Part shown: piece by piece, positions 9,000 through 18,107 of the stretch
Numbering within the stretch: the first letter of the stretch is position 1
How the letters are laid out: each line of letters starts with the position of its first letter
Program-made: the position numbers and the translations under genes
Notes under the pieces: model-generated
Database searches by the model: none
Seen by the model: only the letters and a program-made list of their open reading frames with translations
Told to the model about the DNA's origin: nothing
NCBI GenBank assembly: GCA_900635495.1
Contig: LR134136.1
Coordinates: forward strand, 1,798,001 to 1,862,000
Origin: Atlantibacter hermannii
Lineage (GTDB): Bacteria > Pseudomonadota > Gammaproteobacteria > Enterobacterales > Enterobacteriaceae
Direction: 5' to 3'
Length of the DNA: 64,000 bases

Positions 9000-9770
9000 A
9001 GGACTTCCTTATTTCTTGTCATCTCAGAAAACGGTCACTCTTCGAAAAAACAACCAGAATAAAAGCGATTCTTTCGCTTTTTTTATTGCGCCTGGTTACG
9101 CAGTCATATTCATTTTAAGTCGGGATGCTCCTTATTTAAATATCCAACCCTACTATCGCATTTCTATCTGGCATTATTCTGTGATGGTGTTTCGATATTC
9201 ACACTCTCTGTGCCAATCCTTTCTTATCGACAGTAGGAAACTTCCTCCGGCTATTCTGCTGAACACGATTAGGTATTTTTCACAGACGCCGGTTAATAAA
9301 CGACAGAATTGCGGGTTTTATCCTCAGGATGACACGGGAAAGGCAGGGTCCGCGATAACGCGACGCCTGGGGTAAACACGGCAGGCGCTTTGCTGTAACA
9401 AGGCGCGTTTTTAACCAGCCGCCGCTGTGGCGACGTCACTTTTTGGGGCCTTTAACGTCGACCCCACAAACCCACTGAAAAATGCGCAAGGATTGGTGAG
9501 CTATGGATATGGACAATTCAGTTATGGCTATTTTAATTGTCATACATATCAGGCAAATTTTATGTCCTTATTCGCTGAATGTATGCACTGTTTTACTGTA
9601 ATTCTGCGATGTGATTTTGCTCTCCTATGGATAATCAATTTCCCGCTAATACTATCCCCAGCAATAGCACCGTGTTCCTCGAAAAAGCTAATGCGTTGTT
9701 TTAAGACCTTTTAGTAAAGATTTTAATGATTCATTACCCTGCAAAAAGAAAACTAAAGCTGGAGTTGCTC
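9000..9770. other. Long ftnB-araF intergenic region
   Basis: About 770 bases between the divergent ftnB and araF genes. Short open frames exist (for example 9016-9375 and 9427-9714) but their translations look non-protein-like and one overlaps the arabinose control sites. The right half carries AraC-like half-sites. Nothing else recognised. Confidence 0.5.
9502..9530 (+). promoter_or_regulatory. Putative AraC half-sites of the araFGH promoter
   Basis: TATGGA at 9502-9507 and TATGGC at 9523-9528 are 21 bases apart, the spacing of adjacent AraC half-sites, with a third TATGGA at 9508-9513. TATGGA is the complement of the TCCATA box in known ara half-sites. The site is about 240 bases before araF, so the leader would be long. 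Confidence 0.4.
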
Positions 9771-10760
9771 ATGCACAAATTTACTAAAGCTCTGGCGGCC
9801 ATCGGTCTGGCTGCCGTTATGTCACAATCCGCTATCGCTGAAACCATGAAACTGGGTTTTTTGGTTAAGCAACCGGAAGAGCCGTGGTTCCAGACCGAAT
9901 GGAAATTCGCCGATAAAGCGGGCAAAGATTTAGGCTTTGAAGTCATCAAAATTGCCGTGCCAGATGGCGAGAAAACCCTGAACGCCATCGACAGCCTCGC
10001 GGCCAGCGGTGCCAAAGGTTTCGTAATTTGTACGCCGGACCCGAAACTGGGCTCTGCGATTGTGGCGAAAGCGCGTGGCTATGACATGAAAGTCATCGCC
10101 GTGGACGACCAGTTCGTTAACGCCAAAGGCAAACCGATGGACACCGTTCCGCTGGTTATGATGGCGGCGACCAAAATCGGCGAACGTCAGGGTCAGGAAC
10201 TGTATAAAGAGATGCAAAAACGTGGTTGGGACGTGAAAGAAACCGCCGTGATGGCCATCACCGCCGATGAGCTGGACACCGCCCGCCGTCGTACTTCTGG
10301 TTCGATGGAAGCGCTGAAAGCTGCCGGTTTCCCGGAAAAACAAATCTACAAAGTACCGACCAAATCCAATGACATCCCGGGCGCATTCGATGCCGCTAAC
10401 TCCATGCTGGTACAGCATCCGGAAGTGAAACACTGGCTGGTTGTCGGCATGAACGACAACACCGTACTGGGCGGCGTGCGCGCCACCGAAGGCCAGGGCT
10501 TTAAAGCGCCGGACGTTATCGGTATCGGCATCAACGGCGTTGACGCGGTGAGCGAGCTGTCTAAAGGACAGGCCACCGGCTTCTATGGCTCTCTGCTGCC
10601 GAGCCCGGACGTGCACGGTTATAAATCCAGCGAAATGCTCTACAACTGGGTGACCAAAGGTGCTGAGCCGCCGAAGTTCACCGAAGTTACCGATGTGGTT
10701 CTGATTACCCGCGACAACTTCAAAGAAGAACTCGCGAAAAAAGGATTAGGTGGTAAGTAA
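9771..10760 (+). CDS. araF: L-arabinose-binding periplasmic protein AraF
   Basis: High-affinity periplasmic receptor of the arabinose ABC importer, 329 aa. A signal peptide (MHKFTKALAAIGLAAVMSQS, then AIA) precedes mature ETMKLGFLVKQPEEPWF. Almost identical in pattern to E. coli AraF, ending EELAKKGLGGK. The ATG at 9771 has GGAG ten bases upstream; in-frame codons before it lack similarity to the family. First gene of araFGH. Confidence 0.97.
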   Translation: MHKFTKALAAIGLAAVMSQSAIAETMKLGFLVKQPEEPWFQTEWKFADKAGKDLGFEVIKIAVPDGEKTLNAIDSLAASGAKGFVICTPDPKLGSAIVAKARGYDMKVIAVDDQFVNAKGKPMDTVPLVMMAATKIGERQGQELYKEMQKRGWDVKETAVMAITADELDTARRRTSGSMEALKAAGFPEKQIYKVPTKSNDIPGAFDAANSMLVQHPEVKHWLVVGMNDNTVLGGVRATEGQGFKAPDVIGIGINGVDAVSELSKGQATGFYGSLLPSPDVHGYKSSEMLYNWVTKGAEPPKFTEVTDVVLITRDNFKEELAKKGLGGK

Positions 10761-10767
10761 TGTCGTT

Positions 10768-10790
10768 GGGCGGGCACAGTGTGCCCGCCC
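10768..10790 (+). other. Intercistronic hairpin between araF and araG
   Basis: Perfect 10-base stem GGGCGGGCAC/GTGCCCGCCC with loop AGT and no T-run. Such hairpins after a binding-protein gene commonly stabilise its mRNA against 3' exonucleases and reduce read-through, so that the receptor is made in excess over the ATPase and permease. That role is inference here. Confidence 0.7.
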
Positions 10791-10813
10791 GTAAGGTGGT
10801 TTGTGGAGGCGTT

Positions 10814-12328
10814 ATGCAGCAATCAACACCCTGGCTTTCTTTTCGCGGTATCGGGAAGACGTTTCCCGGCGTGAAAGCGCTATCAGATATCAGTTTTGAC
10901 TGCCATGCCGGTCAGGTTCATGCGCTGATGGGAGAAAACGGCGCGGGCAAATCAACCCTGCTGAAAATCCTCAGCGGCAACTATAGCCCGACCACGGGCA
11001 CCATCGCCCTGAAAGGACAGGATGTCGCTTTTGCCGATACGACGCAGGCGCTGAACGCGGGCGTGGCGATTATTTACCAGGAACTACACCTGGTGCCGGA
11101 AATGACCGTGGCCGAGAACATCTATCTGGGCCAGATCCCCCATAAAATGGGGTTTGTGAACCGCTCGCTGCTGAATTATGAAGCCAAACTGCAGCTTGAG
11201 CATCTCGGCCTCGATATCGATCCGCAAACGCCGCTGAAATACCTGTCTATCGGGCAGTGGCAAATGGTCGAAATCGCGAAGGCGCTGGCGCGCAACGCCA
11301 AAGTGATTGCTTTTGACGAGCCCACCAGTTCGCTGTCGGCGCGTGAAATCGAAAATTTATTCAGGGTGATCCGCGAACTGCGCAATGAAGGACGCGTCAT
11401 CCTGTATGTATCACACCGTATGGAAGAGATCTTTGCCCTCAGCGACGCCATCACCGTCTTTAAAGATGGCCGCTACGTTTGCACCTTCGACGACATGGCG
11501 CAGGTCAACCACGACAAACTGGTCCAGGCGATGGTCGGCCGTGAAATCGGCGACATCTACGGCTGGAAAGCGCGTGAATACGGCCCCGAGCGTTTACGGC
11601 TGGAAAACGTCAAAGCGCCAGGTGTGCGCACGCCGATCTCCCTTTCAGTCCGCAGCGGCGAAATCGTCGGCCTGTTTGGCCTGGTAGGGGCAGGGCGCAG
11701 CGAGCTGATGAAAGGCATGTTCGGCGGCACGCGTATTACAGACGGGCAGATCTTTATCGACGGTCAGCCGGTCACTATCCGGGTGCCGGGTGATGCGATC
11801 CGTTCCGGGATGATGCTCTGCCCGGAAGATCGTAAAGCGGACGGTATTATTCCGGTGCACTCGGTGCAGGACAACATCAATATCAGCGCCCGTCGCAAAC
11901 ATATCAGCGCCGGTTGCTTGATCAATAACGGTTGGGAAGCGAAGAACGCACAGCACCATATCAAATCACTCAATATTAAAACTCCGACCGCCGATCAGCT
12001 GATCATGAATCTTTCCGGGGGGAACCAGCAGAAGGCCATTCTGGGCCGCTGGCTTTCGGAAGAGATGAAAGTGATTTTGCTGGATGAGCCTACGCGCGGT
12101 ATCGACGTCGGGGCGAAACATGAAATTTATAACGTTATCTATGCGCTGGCGGCACAGGGCGTGGCGGTGCTGTTCGCCTCCAGCGACCTGCCAGAAGTGC
12201 TCGGGGTGGCGGACCGTATCGTGGTAATGCGCGAAGGGGAAGTTGCCGGAGAGTTACTGCATAACGAGGCCTGCGAACAAGACGCGCTCAGCCTTGCCAT
12301 GCCAAAAATCAGCCAGGCTGTCGCCTGA
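10814..12328 (+). CDS. araG: L-arabinose ABC transporter ATP-binding protein AraG
   Basis: Cytoplasmic tandem ATPase powering AraH, 504 aa. The first cassette has Walker A GENGAGKS, signature YLSIGQWQ and Walker B VIAFDEPTS; the second has GLVGAGRS, signature LSGGNQQK and VILLDEPTRG. The ATG at 10814 (MQQSTPWLSFRGIGKTFPGVK) with GGAGGC upstream matches the family. The longer frame from 10760 reads through the intercistronic hairpin and is not a start. Confidence 0.96.
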   Translation: MQQSTPWLSFRGIGKTFPGVKALSDISFDCHAGQVHALMGENGAGKSTLLKILSGNYSPTTGTIALKGQDVAFADTTQALNAGVAIIYQELHLVPEMTVAENIYLGQIPHKMGFVNRSLLNYEAKLQLEHLGLDIDPQTPLKYLSIGQWQMVEIAKALARNAKVIAFDEPTSSLSAREIENLFRVIRELRNEGRVILYVSHRMEEIFALSDAITVFKDGRYVCTFDDMAQVNHDKLVQAMVGREIGDIYGWKAREYGPERLRLENVKAPGVRTPISLSVRSGEIVGLFGLVGAGRSELMKGMFGGTRITDGQIFIDGQPVTIRVPGDAIRSGMMLCPEDRKADGIIPVHSVQDNINISARRKHISAGCLINNGWEAKNAQHHIKSLNIKTPTADQLIMNLSGGNQQKAILGRWLSEEMKVILLDEPTRGIDVGAKHEIYNVIYALAAQGVAVLFASSDLPEVLGVADRIVVMREGEVAGELLHNEACEQDALSLAMPKISQAVA

Positions 12329-12341
12329 TACAGGAGAGTTT

Positions 12342-13328
12342 ATGTCTGCTTTAACCACATCCGGTGCGCCAAAGTCAAAGTCATCGCTGACCCTCGGTCG
12401 TATCTGGGACCAGTACGGTATGCTGGTCGTGTTTGCCGTGTTGTTTATCGCCTGTGCGATTTTTGTGCCTAACTTCGCCACGTTCATCAATATGAAAGGG
12501 CTGGGTCTGGCGATCTCTATGTCGGGCATGGTGGCCTGCGGCATGTTGTTCTGCCTTGCCTCAGGCGACTTCGACCTGTCGGTGGCGTCGGTCATCGCCT
12601 GTGCCGGTGTCACCACGGCGGTAGTGATTAACATGACCGAAAGCCTGTGGATTGGCGTGTTTGCCGGTCTGGCGCTGGGGATGATCAGCGGTTTCGTTAA
12701 CGGTTTTGTTATCGCCAAACTGAAAATCAACGCACTCATTACAACACTTGCCACCATGCAGATTGTTCGCGGTCTGGCTTATATCATCTCTGACGGTAAA
12801 GCAGTGGGTATCGAAGACGAGAGCTTCTTCACTCTGGGCTATGCGAACTGGCTGGGCCTGCCGGCGCCGATTTGGTTGACCGTGGGCTGCCTGATTATCT
12901 TCGGCTTCCTGTTGAACAAAACCACTTTTGGTCGCAATACGCTGGCGATTGGCGGTAACGAAGAAGCGGCGCGTCTTGCCGGTGTACCGGTTGTGCGCAC
13001 CAAAATCATTATCTTCGTGTTGTCGGGCCTGGTGTCCGCTGCCGCAGGGATTATCCTCGCCTCACGTATGACCAGCGGCCAGCCAATGACCTCCATCGGT
13101 TATGAGCTGATCGTGATTTCCGCCTGCGTACTGGGTGGGGTCTCGCTGAAAGGCGGTATCGGTAAGATCTCCTACGTGGTGGCTGGTATTCTGATTCTCG
13201 GCACCGTGGAAAACGCCATGAACCTGCTGAATATCTCCCCGTTTGCCCAGTATGTGGTACGTGGTTTGATTCTGCTGGCGGCGGTGATCTTTGACCGTTA
13301 CAAACAAAAAGCGAAACGCACGGTGTAA
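12342..13328 (+). CDS. araH: L-arabinose ABC transporter permease AraH
   Basis: Inner-membrane permease of 328 aa with about ten hydrophobic helices. It aligns along its length with E. coli AraH (GRIWDQYGMLVVFAVLFIA near the start, FDRYKQKAKRTV at the end) and has the family loop SGLVSAAAGIILASRM. The ATG at 12342 follows CAGGAGAG and lies 13 bases after araG. A strong terminator ends the operon. Confidence 0.95.
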   Translation: MSALTTSGAPKSKSSLTLGRIWDQYGMLVVFAVLFIACAIFVPNFATFINMKGLGLAISMSGMVACGMLFCLASGDFDLSVASVIACAGVTTAVVINMTESLWIGVFAGLALGMISGFVNGFVIAKLKINALITTLATMQIVRGLAYIISDGKAVGIEDESFFTLGYANWLGLPAPIWLTVGCLIIFGFLLNKTTFGRNTLAIGGNEEAARLAGVPVVRTKIIIFVLSGLVSAAAGIILASRMTSGQPMTSIGYELIVISACVLGGVSLKGGIGKISYVVAGILILGTVENAMNLLNISPFAQYVVRGLILLAAVIFDRYKQKAKRTV

Positions 13329-13386
13329 TATTTTTAAATAAAAAAACTGCGCGTTTTCACGGCAACTCATTCGAATTAATGATTGA

Positions 13387-13415
13387 ACGCCAGCCTCCCG
13401 AGGCTGGCGTTTTTG
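13387..13415 (+). terminator. Intrinsic terminator of araFGH
   Basis: Ten-base stem ACGCCAGCCT/AGGCTGGCGT, loop CCCG, then a T-run. Confidence 0.92.
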
Positions 13416-13567
13416 TTGTGATTTTCAGACTAATCCAGCGCTGGCAAGCCTTCCGGAGCGGTGAGTTGAATGGCGAGGCTCGTCACACTGGCTATACTTA
13501 CATGGCTATTGATAATGGCAGGTAACTGTTTGGTTGCCTTTTTGACTGTGTAAGGAGGAAACCACCG

Positions 13568-14371
13568 GTGGCTACTGAACTATCCCTACCACCCCTTAGC
13601 GACGGAAACCTGGCTTTTTTCTTCGACCTCGATGGTACGCTGGCCGAAATCCAACCCCACCCCGATCAGGTCCATATCCCGATCGCTGTGCGCGCCCTTC
13701 TGGAAAAAATATCCGTAATGCAGGACGGAGCGCTGGCGCTGATTTCTGGCCGACCAATGGCTGAGCTCGATAAGCTTGCCGCACCGCATCGTTTCCCTTT
13801 AGCCGGGGTCCACGGCGCAGAACGTCGTGACATCAACGGTAATACTCACGCGGTGACACTGCCCGCTGAGGTTGCGCAGGCGCTGAAACTTCGCCTTGAA
13901 ACCGAGCTGGCCGCGATGCCGGGGACGGAGCTGGAATGCAAAGGCATGGCATTCGCGCTTCACTACCGTCAGGCACCTGAATTCGAATCCTCTATTCTTA
14001 GCCTGGCTTCCACGCTGGTCAGCTTCTATGAAGAGCTGTCGCTTCAGCCGGGTAAATGCGTGGTGGAAATCAAACCACGCGGTATCAATAAAGGCGAGGC
14101 TATCGCCGCGTTTATGGAACAGCCGCCTTTCGCAGGGCGTACGCCGGTCTTTATCGGTGATGATTTAACGGATGAGGCGGGATTTAGCGTGGTGAATGCC
14201 ATGAATGGTATTTCCATCAAAGTCGGCAAGGGAGAAACCGACGCGCGCTATCGCCTGATGAATGTCCAGGCGGTTCATGCCTGGCTGGAATATGTTGTTC
14301 AACAACTAGAAAAACAAAAAAAATTAAATGACAGGAGTGTAGGTTATGAGTCGCTTAGTCGTAGTATCTAA
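13568..14371 (+). CDS. otsB: Trehalose-6-phosphate phosphatase OtsB
   Basis: HAD-superfamily cytoplasmic phosphatase that makes trehalose from trehalose-6-phosphate, 267 aa (E. coli 266). Motif I is FFDLDGTLAE, motif II ALISGRPMAEL, and the late acidic motif is FIGDDLTDEAGF. The start is GTG at 13568 with AAGGAGG eleven bases upstream. It overlaps otsA by 26 bases, as in E. coli, where the pair is induced by RpoS and osmotic stress. Confidence 0.95.
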   Translation: MATELSLPPLSDGNLAFFFDLDGTLAEIQPHPDQVHIPIAVRALLEKISVMQDGALALISGRPMAELDKLAAPHRFPLAGVHGAERRDINGNTHAVTLPAEVAQALKLRLETELAAMPGTELECKGMAFALHYRQAPEFESSILSLASTLVSFYEELSLQPGKCVVEIKPRGINKGEAIAAFMEQPPFAGRTPVFIGDDLTDEAGFSVVNAMNGISIKVGKGETDARYRLMNVQAVHAWLEYVVQQLEKQKKLNDRSVGYESLSRSI

Positions 14372-15773
14372 TCGTATCGCGCCGCCCGATGATAAAAAAG
14401 CAAGTGCAGGGGGCCTGGCGGTTGGCGTGCTTGGCGCCTTAAAAGCGGCAGGAGGGCTGTGGTTTGGCTGGAGCGGTGAGATTGGCAATGAAGACCAACC
14501 CTTAAAAACCGTCAGCCGTGACAACATTACCTGGGCCTCGTTTAACCTAAGCGAGCAGGATTACGAGCAGTATTACAACCAGTTCTCCAATGCCGTTTTA
14601 TGGCCTGCCTTCCACTACCGTCTCGATTTAGTTAACTTCCAGCGCGAAGCCTGGGAAGGGTATTGGCGGGTCAATCAGTTGCTGGCGGAAAAACTCAAAC
14701 CGCTGCTCGAAGAAGACGACATTCTGTGGATCCACGATTATCACCTGCTGCCGTTCGCCAGCGCGCTGCGTTCGCTTGGCGTGAACAACCGTATCGGCTT
14801 TTTCCTGCATATTCCTTTCCCCGACGCCGGAAATCTTTAATGCTTTACCGCCGCATGAGGAATTGCTGGAAAAACTCTGCGATTACGATCTGTTAGGTTT
14901 CCAGACCTCTAACGATGAAAACGCCTTCCTCGAATGCGTGGCGCAGCAGACCCAGCTCACCACCCGTGAGCAGAACAGCCATCGCGCCTTTGGCAAAACG
15001 TTCACCACCTCGGTCTATCCTATCGGCATCGAACCGCAGGAGATCGCGGAACAGGCCGCCGGCCCGTTGCCGCCCAAACTGGCCCAGCTGAAACAGGAGC
15101 TTGGGACCATTAAAAATATTTTTTCCGGTGGAGCGTCTCGATTATTCGAAAGGGCTGCCCGAACGCTTCCTGGCATTTGAATCTTTGCTGGAGAACTATC
15201 CGCAACACCACGGCAAGATTCGTTACACCCAGATCGCGCCGACATCACGAGGTGATGTTCAGGCTTATCAGGATATTCGCCACCAGCTGGAAACCGAAGC
15301 GGGGCGCATCAACGGCAAATATGGCCAGTTAGGCTGGACGCCGCTGTATTACCTCAACCAGCATTTCGACCGCAAACTGCTGATGAAAGTCTTCCGCCAT
15401 GCGGATGTTGGGCTGGTTACGCCACTGCGGGACGGCATGAATCTGGTGGCGAAAGAGTACGTGGCGGCGCAGGATCCGGCTAACCCTGGCGTACTGGTCC
15501 TGTCGAAGTTCGCAGGCGCGGCAAACGAGTTGACCTCAGCATTGCTGGTTAACCCTTATGACCGGGATGAAGTGGCGAAATGCCTTACACCGGGCGTTAA
15601 CGATGCCGCTGGCGGAACGAATTTCCCGCCACAGTGAAATGATGACGGTCGTGAAAAACAACGATATTCATCACTGGCAGGCGCGTTTCCTCGCGGCGCT
15701 AAAGCAGATTGCGCCACGTAGCGCCGACAGTCAGTTACAGCAAAAAATCGCAACCTTTCAGCGGCTCGCGTAA
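14346..15773 (+). CDS. otsA: Trehalose-6-phosphate synthase OtsA (three frameshifts)
   Basis: Retaining GT20 enzyme making trehalose-6-phosphate from UDP-glucose and glucose-6-phosphate. The whole length is recognisable: SRLVVVSNRIAPPDDKKASA at the start, WIHDYHLLPFA, VERLDYSKGLPERFLAFES, TPLRDGMNLVAKEYVAAQ and the end KIATFQRLA. The frame breaks three times, each explained by one extra base in a run: CCCC at 14819-14822, T6 at 15119-15124 and AAA at 15578-15580. Removing them restores about 474 aa with continuous similarity to E. coli OtsA. As printed, the gene is a pseudogene; I judge the breaks to be sequencing errors. Confidence 0.9.
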
Positions 15774-15804
15774 CTCTCTCAGTTAGCCCTGTACTCACAT
15801 CCCA

Positions 15805-15829
15805 CGACGGCGCACCGGTTGCGCCGTCG
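15805..15829. terminator. Hairpin between converging otsA and uspC
   Basis: Perfect stem CGACGGCGCA/TGCGCCGTCG with loop CCGGT between the two stop codons; it directly abuts the uspC stop. T-rich tail is weak on both sides. Confidence 0.65.
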
Positions 15830-16252
15830 CTATTTCAGTGACACCAACAACACATCAACCTCGCAGGACTGCACCACCCGCTTGGCACTGCATATCGCTT
15901 TACTGAAGAAGCTTTGGTTGTGGTTGCCGCACAGCACTAAATCCACCTGTTTGTGCCTGCAGACGTCAAGAATATGCTCGCTGAGCTCGCCCGTGGCGAT
16001 AATCATTTCATCAATCGGGTAGTCCGCCCGCTCTTTCAGCGACTGCAAAAACAGATGCGTCTCCTCCAGCATCAACTCCCGCAGGTTCTCCATCATTGGC
16101 GCGGCTAGTTGGTTATACAGTTCCGGATCAGAAGCAAGGGTAATCAGGGTGACAGAGCCGTTAACCGGCCTTGCGATGGACACCGCCTTCGCAACCAGTT
16201 GATGGCTTTCCGGGGTAGGCGCAACCGCGACCAACAGTTTTGAGTAACTCAT
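15830..16252 (-). CDS. uspC: Universal stress protein UspC
   Basis: Small cytoplasmic Usp-fold protein, 140 aa (E. coli 142). It starts MSYSKLLVAVAPTPESHQLV, and near the C-terminus has the nucleotide-loop-like GNHNQSFFSKAICSAKRVV. As in E. coli, it stands between otsA and flhDC on the opposite strand. UspC is linked to salt stress and motility in E. coli. Confidence 0.94.
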   Translation of the reverse strand: MSYSKLLVAVAPTPESHQLVAKAVSIARPVNGSVTLITLASDPELYNQLAAPMMENLRELMLEETHLFLQSLKERADYPIDEMIIATGELSEHILDVCRHKQVDLVLCGNHNQSFFSKAICSAKRVVQSCEVDVLLVSLK

Positions 16253-16754
16253 GGAATGCTCCTTTCTCGCATGAGAGTTAGTCTCTGTTATCTATAGCGA
16301 ATACGCGTTTTTTGCCGATTACGCAAGGGAATGAGGGGAAAACGTGGCGATACGTCTTAAAAATATTAATTATTCTTATATAAGGAATAGCCGGGGTTTT
16401 TGATAAGTCATTCACTACCGCAGAATCCCTGTACAGGGGAAAAACACGCTTTTTGTTACGCTTCAATCAAATATTTACAAAATTTCAATCTGGCGCACAT
16501 TTTATTTATAACGTGTTGATTTTCATTAATTAACCAGTCTGATCCCCCGGTATGCCTCGTTGAAGTATCTGTTTCGAAAATGTTAATGAAAAACGCATGT
16601 CCAGATCTGAGAAATAGTAGTTGTTAAAAGTAAAACTCATACTTTCTTGCATGATTATTCGGGGGGTAAGTAAGACGATGGTGCTAGTTTTGGTTAAAAA
16701 TTGACCATTTGTATAGTCGCTCTGATTGATTACTGCATTTATTTATTTCTATTA

Positions 16755-16770
16755 TGTGATGTAGGTCACA
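16755..16770. promoter_or_regulatory. CRP-cAMP site of flhDC
   Basis: TGTGATGTAGGTCACA is a perfect CRP half-site pair (TGTGA-N6-TCACA). flhDC of E. coli is activated by CRP from an equivalent upstream site, linking motility to carbon limitation. Confidence 0.88.
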
Positions 16771-16837
16771 TATTTTCTAAATATTCATCACGCTCCGATT
16801 GTATGAAAAAAGCCTGGCGAGTACAGTTTCCTCGTTT

Positions 16838-16851
16838 TAGGAAAAGTCTTA
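16838..16851 (+). promoter_or_regulatory. RcsAB box of flhDC
   Basis: TAGGAAAAGTCTTA differs by one base from the E. coli flhDC RcsAB box (TAGGAAAAATCTTA), through which the Rcs envelope-stress system represses motility. It lies downstream of the CRP site, in the expected order. Confidence 0.8.
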
Positions 16852-17051
16852 GTTTTTTGTAAGGGAAATAAGAATTGTCTTCAAATGAGTAACTGTTTGT
16901 AACTTCTGGTCCGTTGAGACCGTCTTTACAATAACCACTTGTTTTAGTGCAACATTAAACCCTTATTTTTATTTTTCCAGATTTTATCTGGCGACATCAC
17001 GGGGTGCGGGCTTACCGCATAGTACATAGCTGGTTATTCTGGATGGGAAAA

Positions 17052-17402
17052 ATGCACACATCCGAGTTACTGAAACACATTTACGATATTAACCTGTCGT
17101 ATTTGCTTCTGGCTCAAAGACTCATAAGCCAGGACAAGGCATCCGCCATGTTCCGTTTGGGCGTGACTGAAGAGATGGCAAATACCCTCGGCGAGCTTAC
17201 GCTGCCGCAGATGGTAAAGTTGGCTGAGACCAATCAACTCATCTGCCAGTTCCGCTTTGACGATCATCAAACCATTACCCGCCTGACGCAAGAATCGCGC
17301 GTAGACGATTTGCAGCAGGTCCATACTGGGATCCTTCTCTCAACACGCCTGCTTAACGATGCGACTAAAGCTGACGACGTCAGCAAAAAGAAAAGGGCCT
17401 GA
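17052..17402 (+). CDS. flhD: Flagellar master regulator subunit FlhD
   Basis: With FlhC it forms FlhD4C2, the activator of class 2 flagellar operons. 116 aa from the ATG at 17052 (MHTSELLKHIYDINLSYLLL), which has a GGGA site six bases upstream. An in-frame ATG at 17043 would add three residues (MGK). The C-terminal third differs most from E. coli (TKADDVSKKKRA). flhC starts two bases after the stop. Confidence 0.95.
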   Translation: MHTSELLKHIYDINLSYLLLAQRLISQDKASAMFRLGVTEEMANTLGELTLPQMVKLAETNQLICQFRFDDHQTITRLTQESRVDDLQQVHTGILLSTRLLNDATKADDVSKKKRA

Positions 17403-17404
17403 TT

Positions 17405-17983
17405 ATGGGCGAGAAAAGCATTGTGCAGGAAGCGCGCGACATTCAGTTAGCAATGGAACTGATCACTCTGGGTGCGCGCCTTCAGATGCTGGAAAGTGAA
17501 ACGCAGTTAAGCCGTGGTCGCCTGATAAAGCTGTATAAAGAATTACGTGGCAGCCCGCCGCCTAAAGGTATGCTACCGTTTTCAACAGACTGGTTTATGA
17601 CGTGGGAACAGAACATTCACGCGTCGATGTTCTGTAATGCCTGGCAGTATTTGCTCCGCACAAAGCTCTGTTCTGGTGTCGATGCGGTCATCAAAGCGTA
17701 TCGTTTGTATCTTGAGCAGTGTCCTTCGCAGGATGAAGGTCCGCTGTTGGCACTGACGCGCGCATGGACCCTGGTTCGTTTTGTTGAGAGCGGTATGCTC
17801 CAGTTATCGACCTGCAACTGCTGCGGCGGGAATTTCATTACTCATGCGCACCATCCGGCAGGCAGTTTCGCCTGCAGCCTGTGCCAGCCGCCTTCCCGGG
17901 CAGTAAAAAGGCGTAAACTTTCCCGAGATAGTGCCGATATTATTCCACAACTGCTGGATGAACAGGTCGAACAGGCCGTTTAA
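17405..17983 (+). CDS. flhC: Flagellar master regulator subunit FlhC
   Basis: 192 aa, same as E. coli, beginning with ATG at 17405. The zinc-binding cysteines are present as CNCCGG and CSLC near residues 138-160. It partners FlhD in DNA binding. Its 3' end doubles as the sigma-28 promoter for motA, and a terminator hairpin follows the stop. Confidence 0.96.
   Translation: MGEKSIVQEARDIQLAMELITLGARLQMLESETQLSRGRLIKLYKELRGSPPPKGMLPFSTDWFMTWEQNIHASMFCNAWQYLLRTKLCSGVDAVIKAYRLYLEQCPSQDEGPLLALTRAWTLVRFVESGMLQLSTCNCCGGNFITHAHHPAGSFACSLCQPPSRAVKRRKLSRDSADIIPQLLDEQVEQAV
17914..17940 (+). promoter_or_regulatory. Sigma-28 (FliA) promoter for motAB-cheAW, inside flhC
   Basis: TAAACTTT at 17914-17921, an 11-base spacer and GCCGATAT at 17933-17940 match the FliA consensus TAAAGTTT-N11-GCCGATAA. 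It lies inside the last codons of flhC, as is known for E. coli motA. Confidence 0.88.
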
Positions 17984-18007
17984 GCTTCAGATGTGGTGAA
18001 ACACTCC

Positions 18008-18041
18008 AGCAGCGCCAGGTTTCCTGTCGCTGCTTTTTTTT
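18008..18041 (+). terminator. Terminator after flhC
   Basis: Stem AGCAGCG.CAGG/CCTG.CGCTGCT (one mismatch) with loop TTT, then eight T residues. It lies downstream of the motA sigma-28 promoter, so transcripts from that promoter would have to pass it. Confidence 0.8.
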
Positions 18042-18107
18042 CGCCCTCCGTCGCTGAGCCCTTCGCTTGCCAATCCTTGTCCCAGCCAACAGCGGAAGGA
18101 AGATGTC

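Larger units (their letters stand above)
16253..17051. promoter_or_regulatory. uspC-flhDC control region
   Basis: About 800 bases of AT-rich DNA between divergent uspC and flhD. It holds the CRP site and the RcsAB box listed separately, and a long flhDC leader. No insertion sequence is present, although IS elements often insert here in motile E. coli strains. A short open frame at 16278-16466 is not protein-like. Confidence 0.7.

Noticed and set aside
9016..9714. Two open frames (9016-9375, 9427-9714) upstream of araF
   Set aside because: Translations are aromatic/cysteine-rich without domain features, have poor ribosome sites, and the second covers the AraC-like sites.
14346..15773. otsA as a genuine pseudogene
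   Set aside because: All three breaks are one extra base in a run and similarity resumes at once, so a sequencing artefact is the simpler reading.
16253..17051. Insertion sequence upstream of flhDC
   Set aside because: No transposase frame or terminal repeats; only the normal CRP and Rcs sites.
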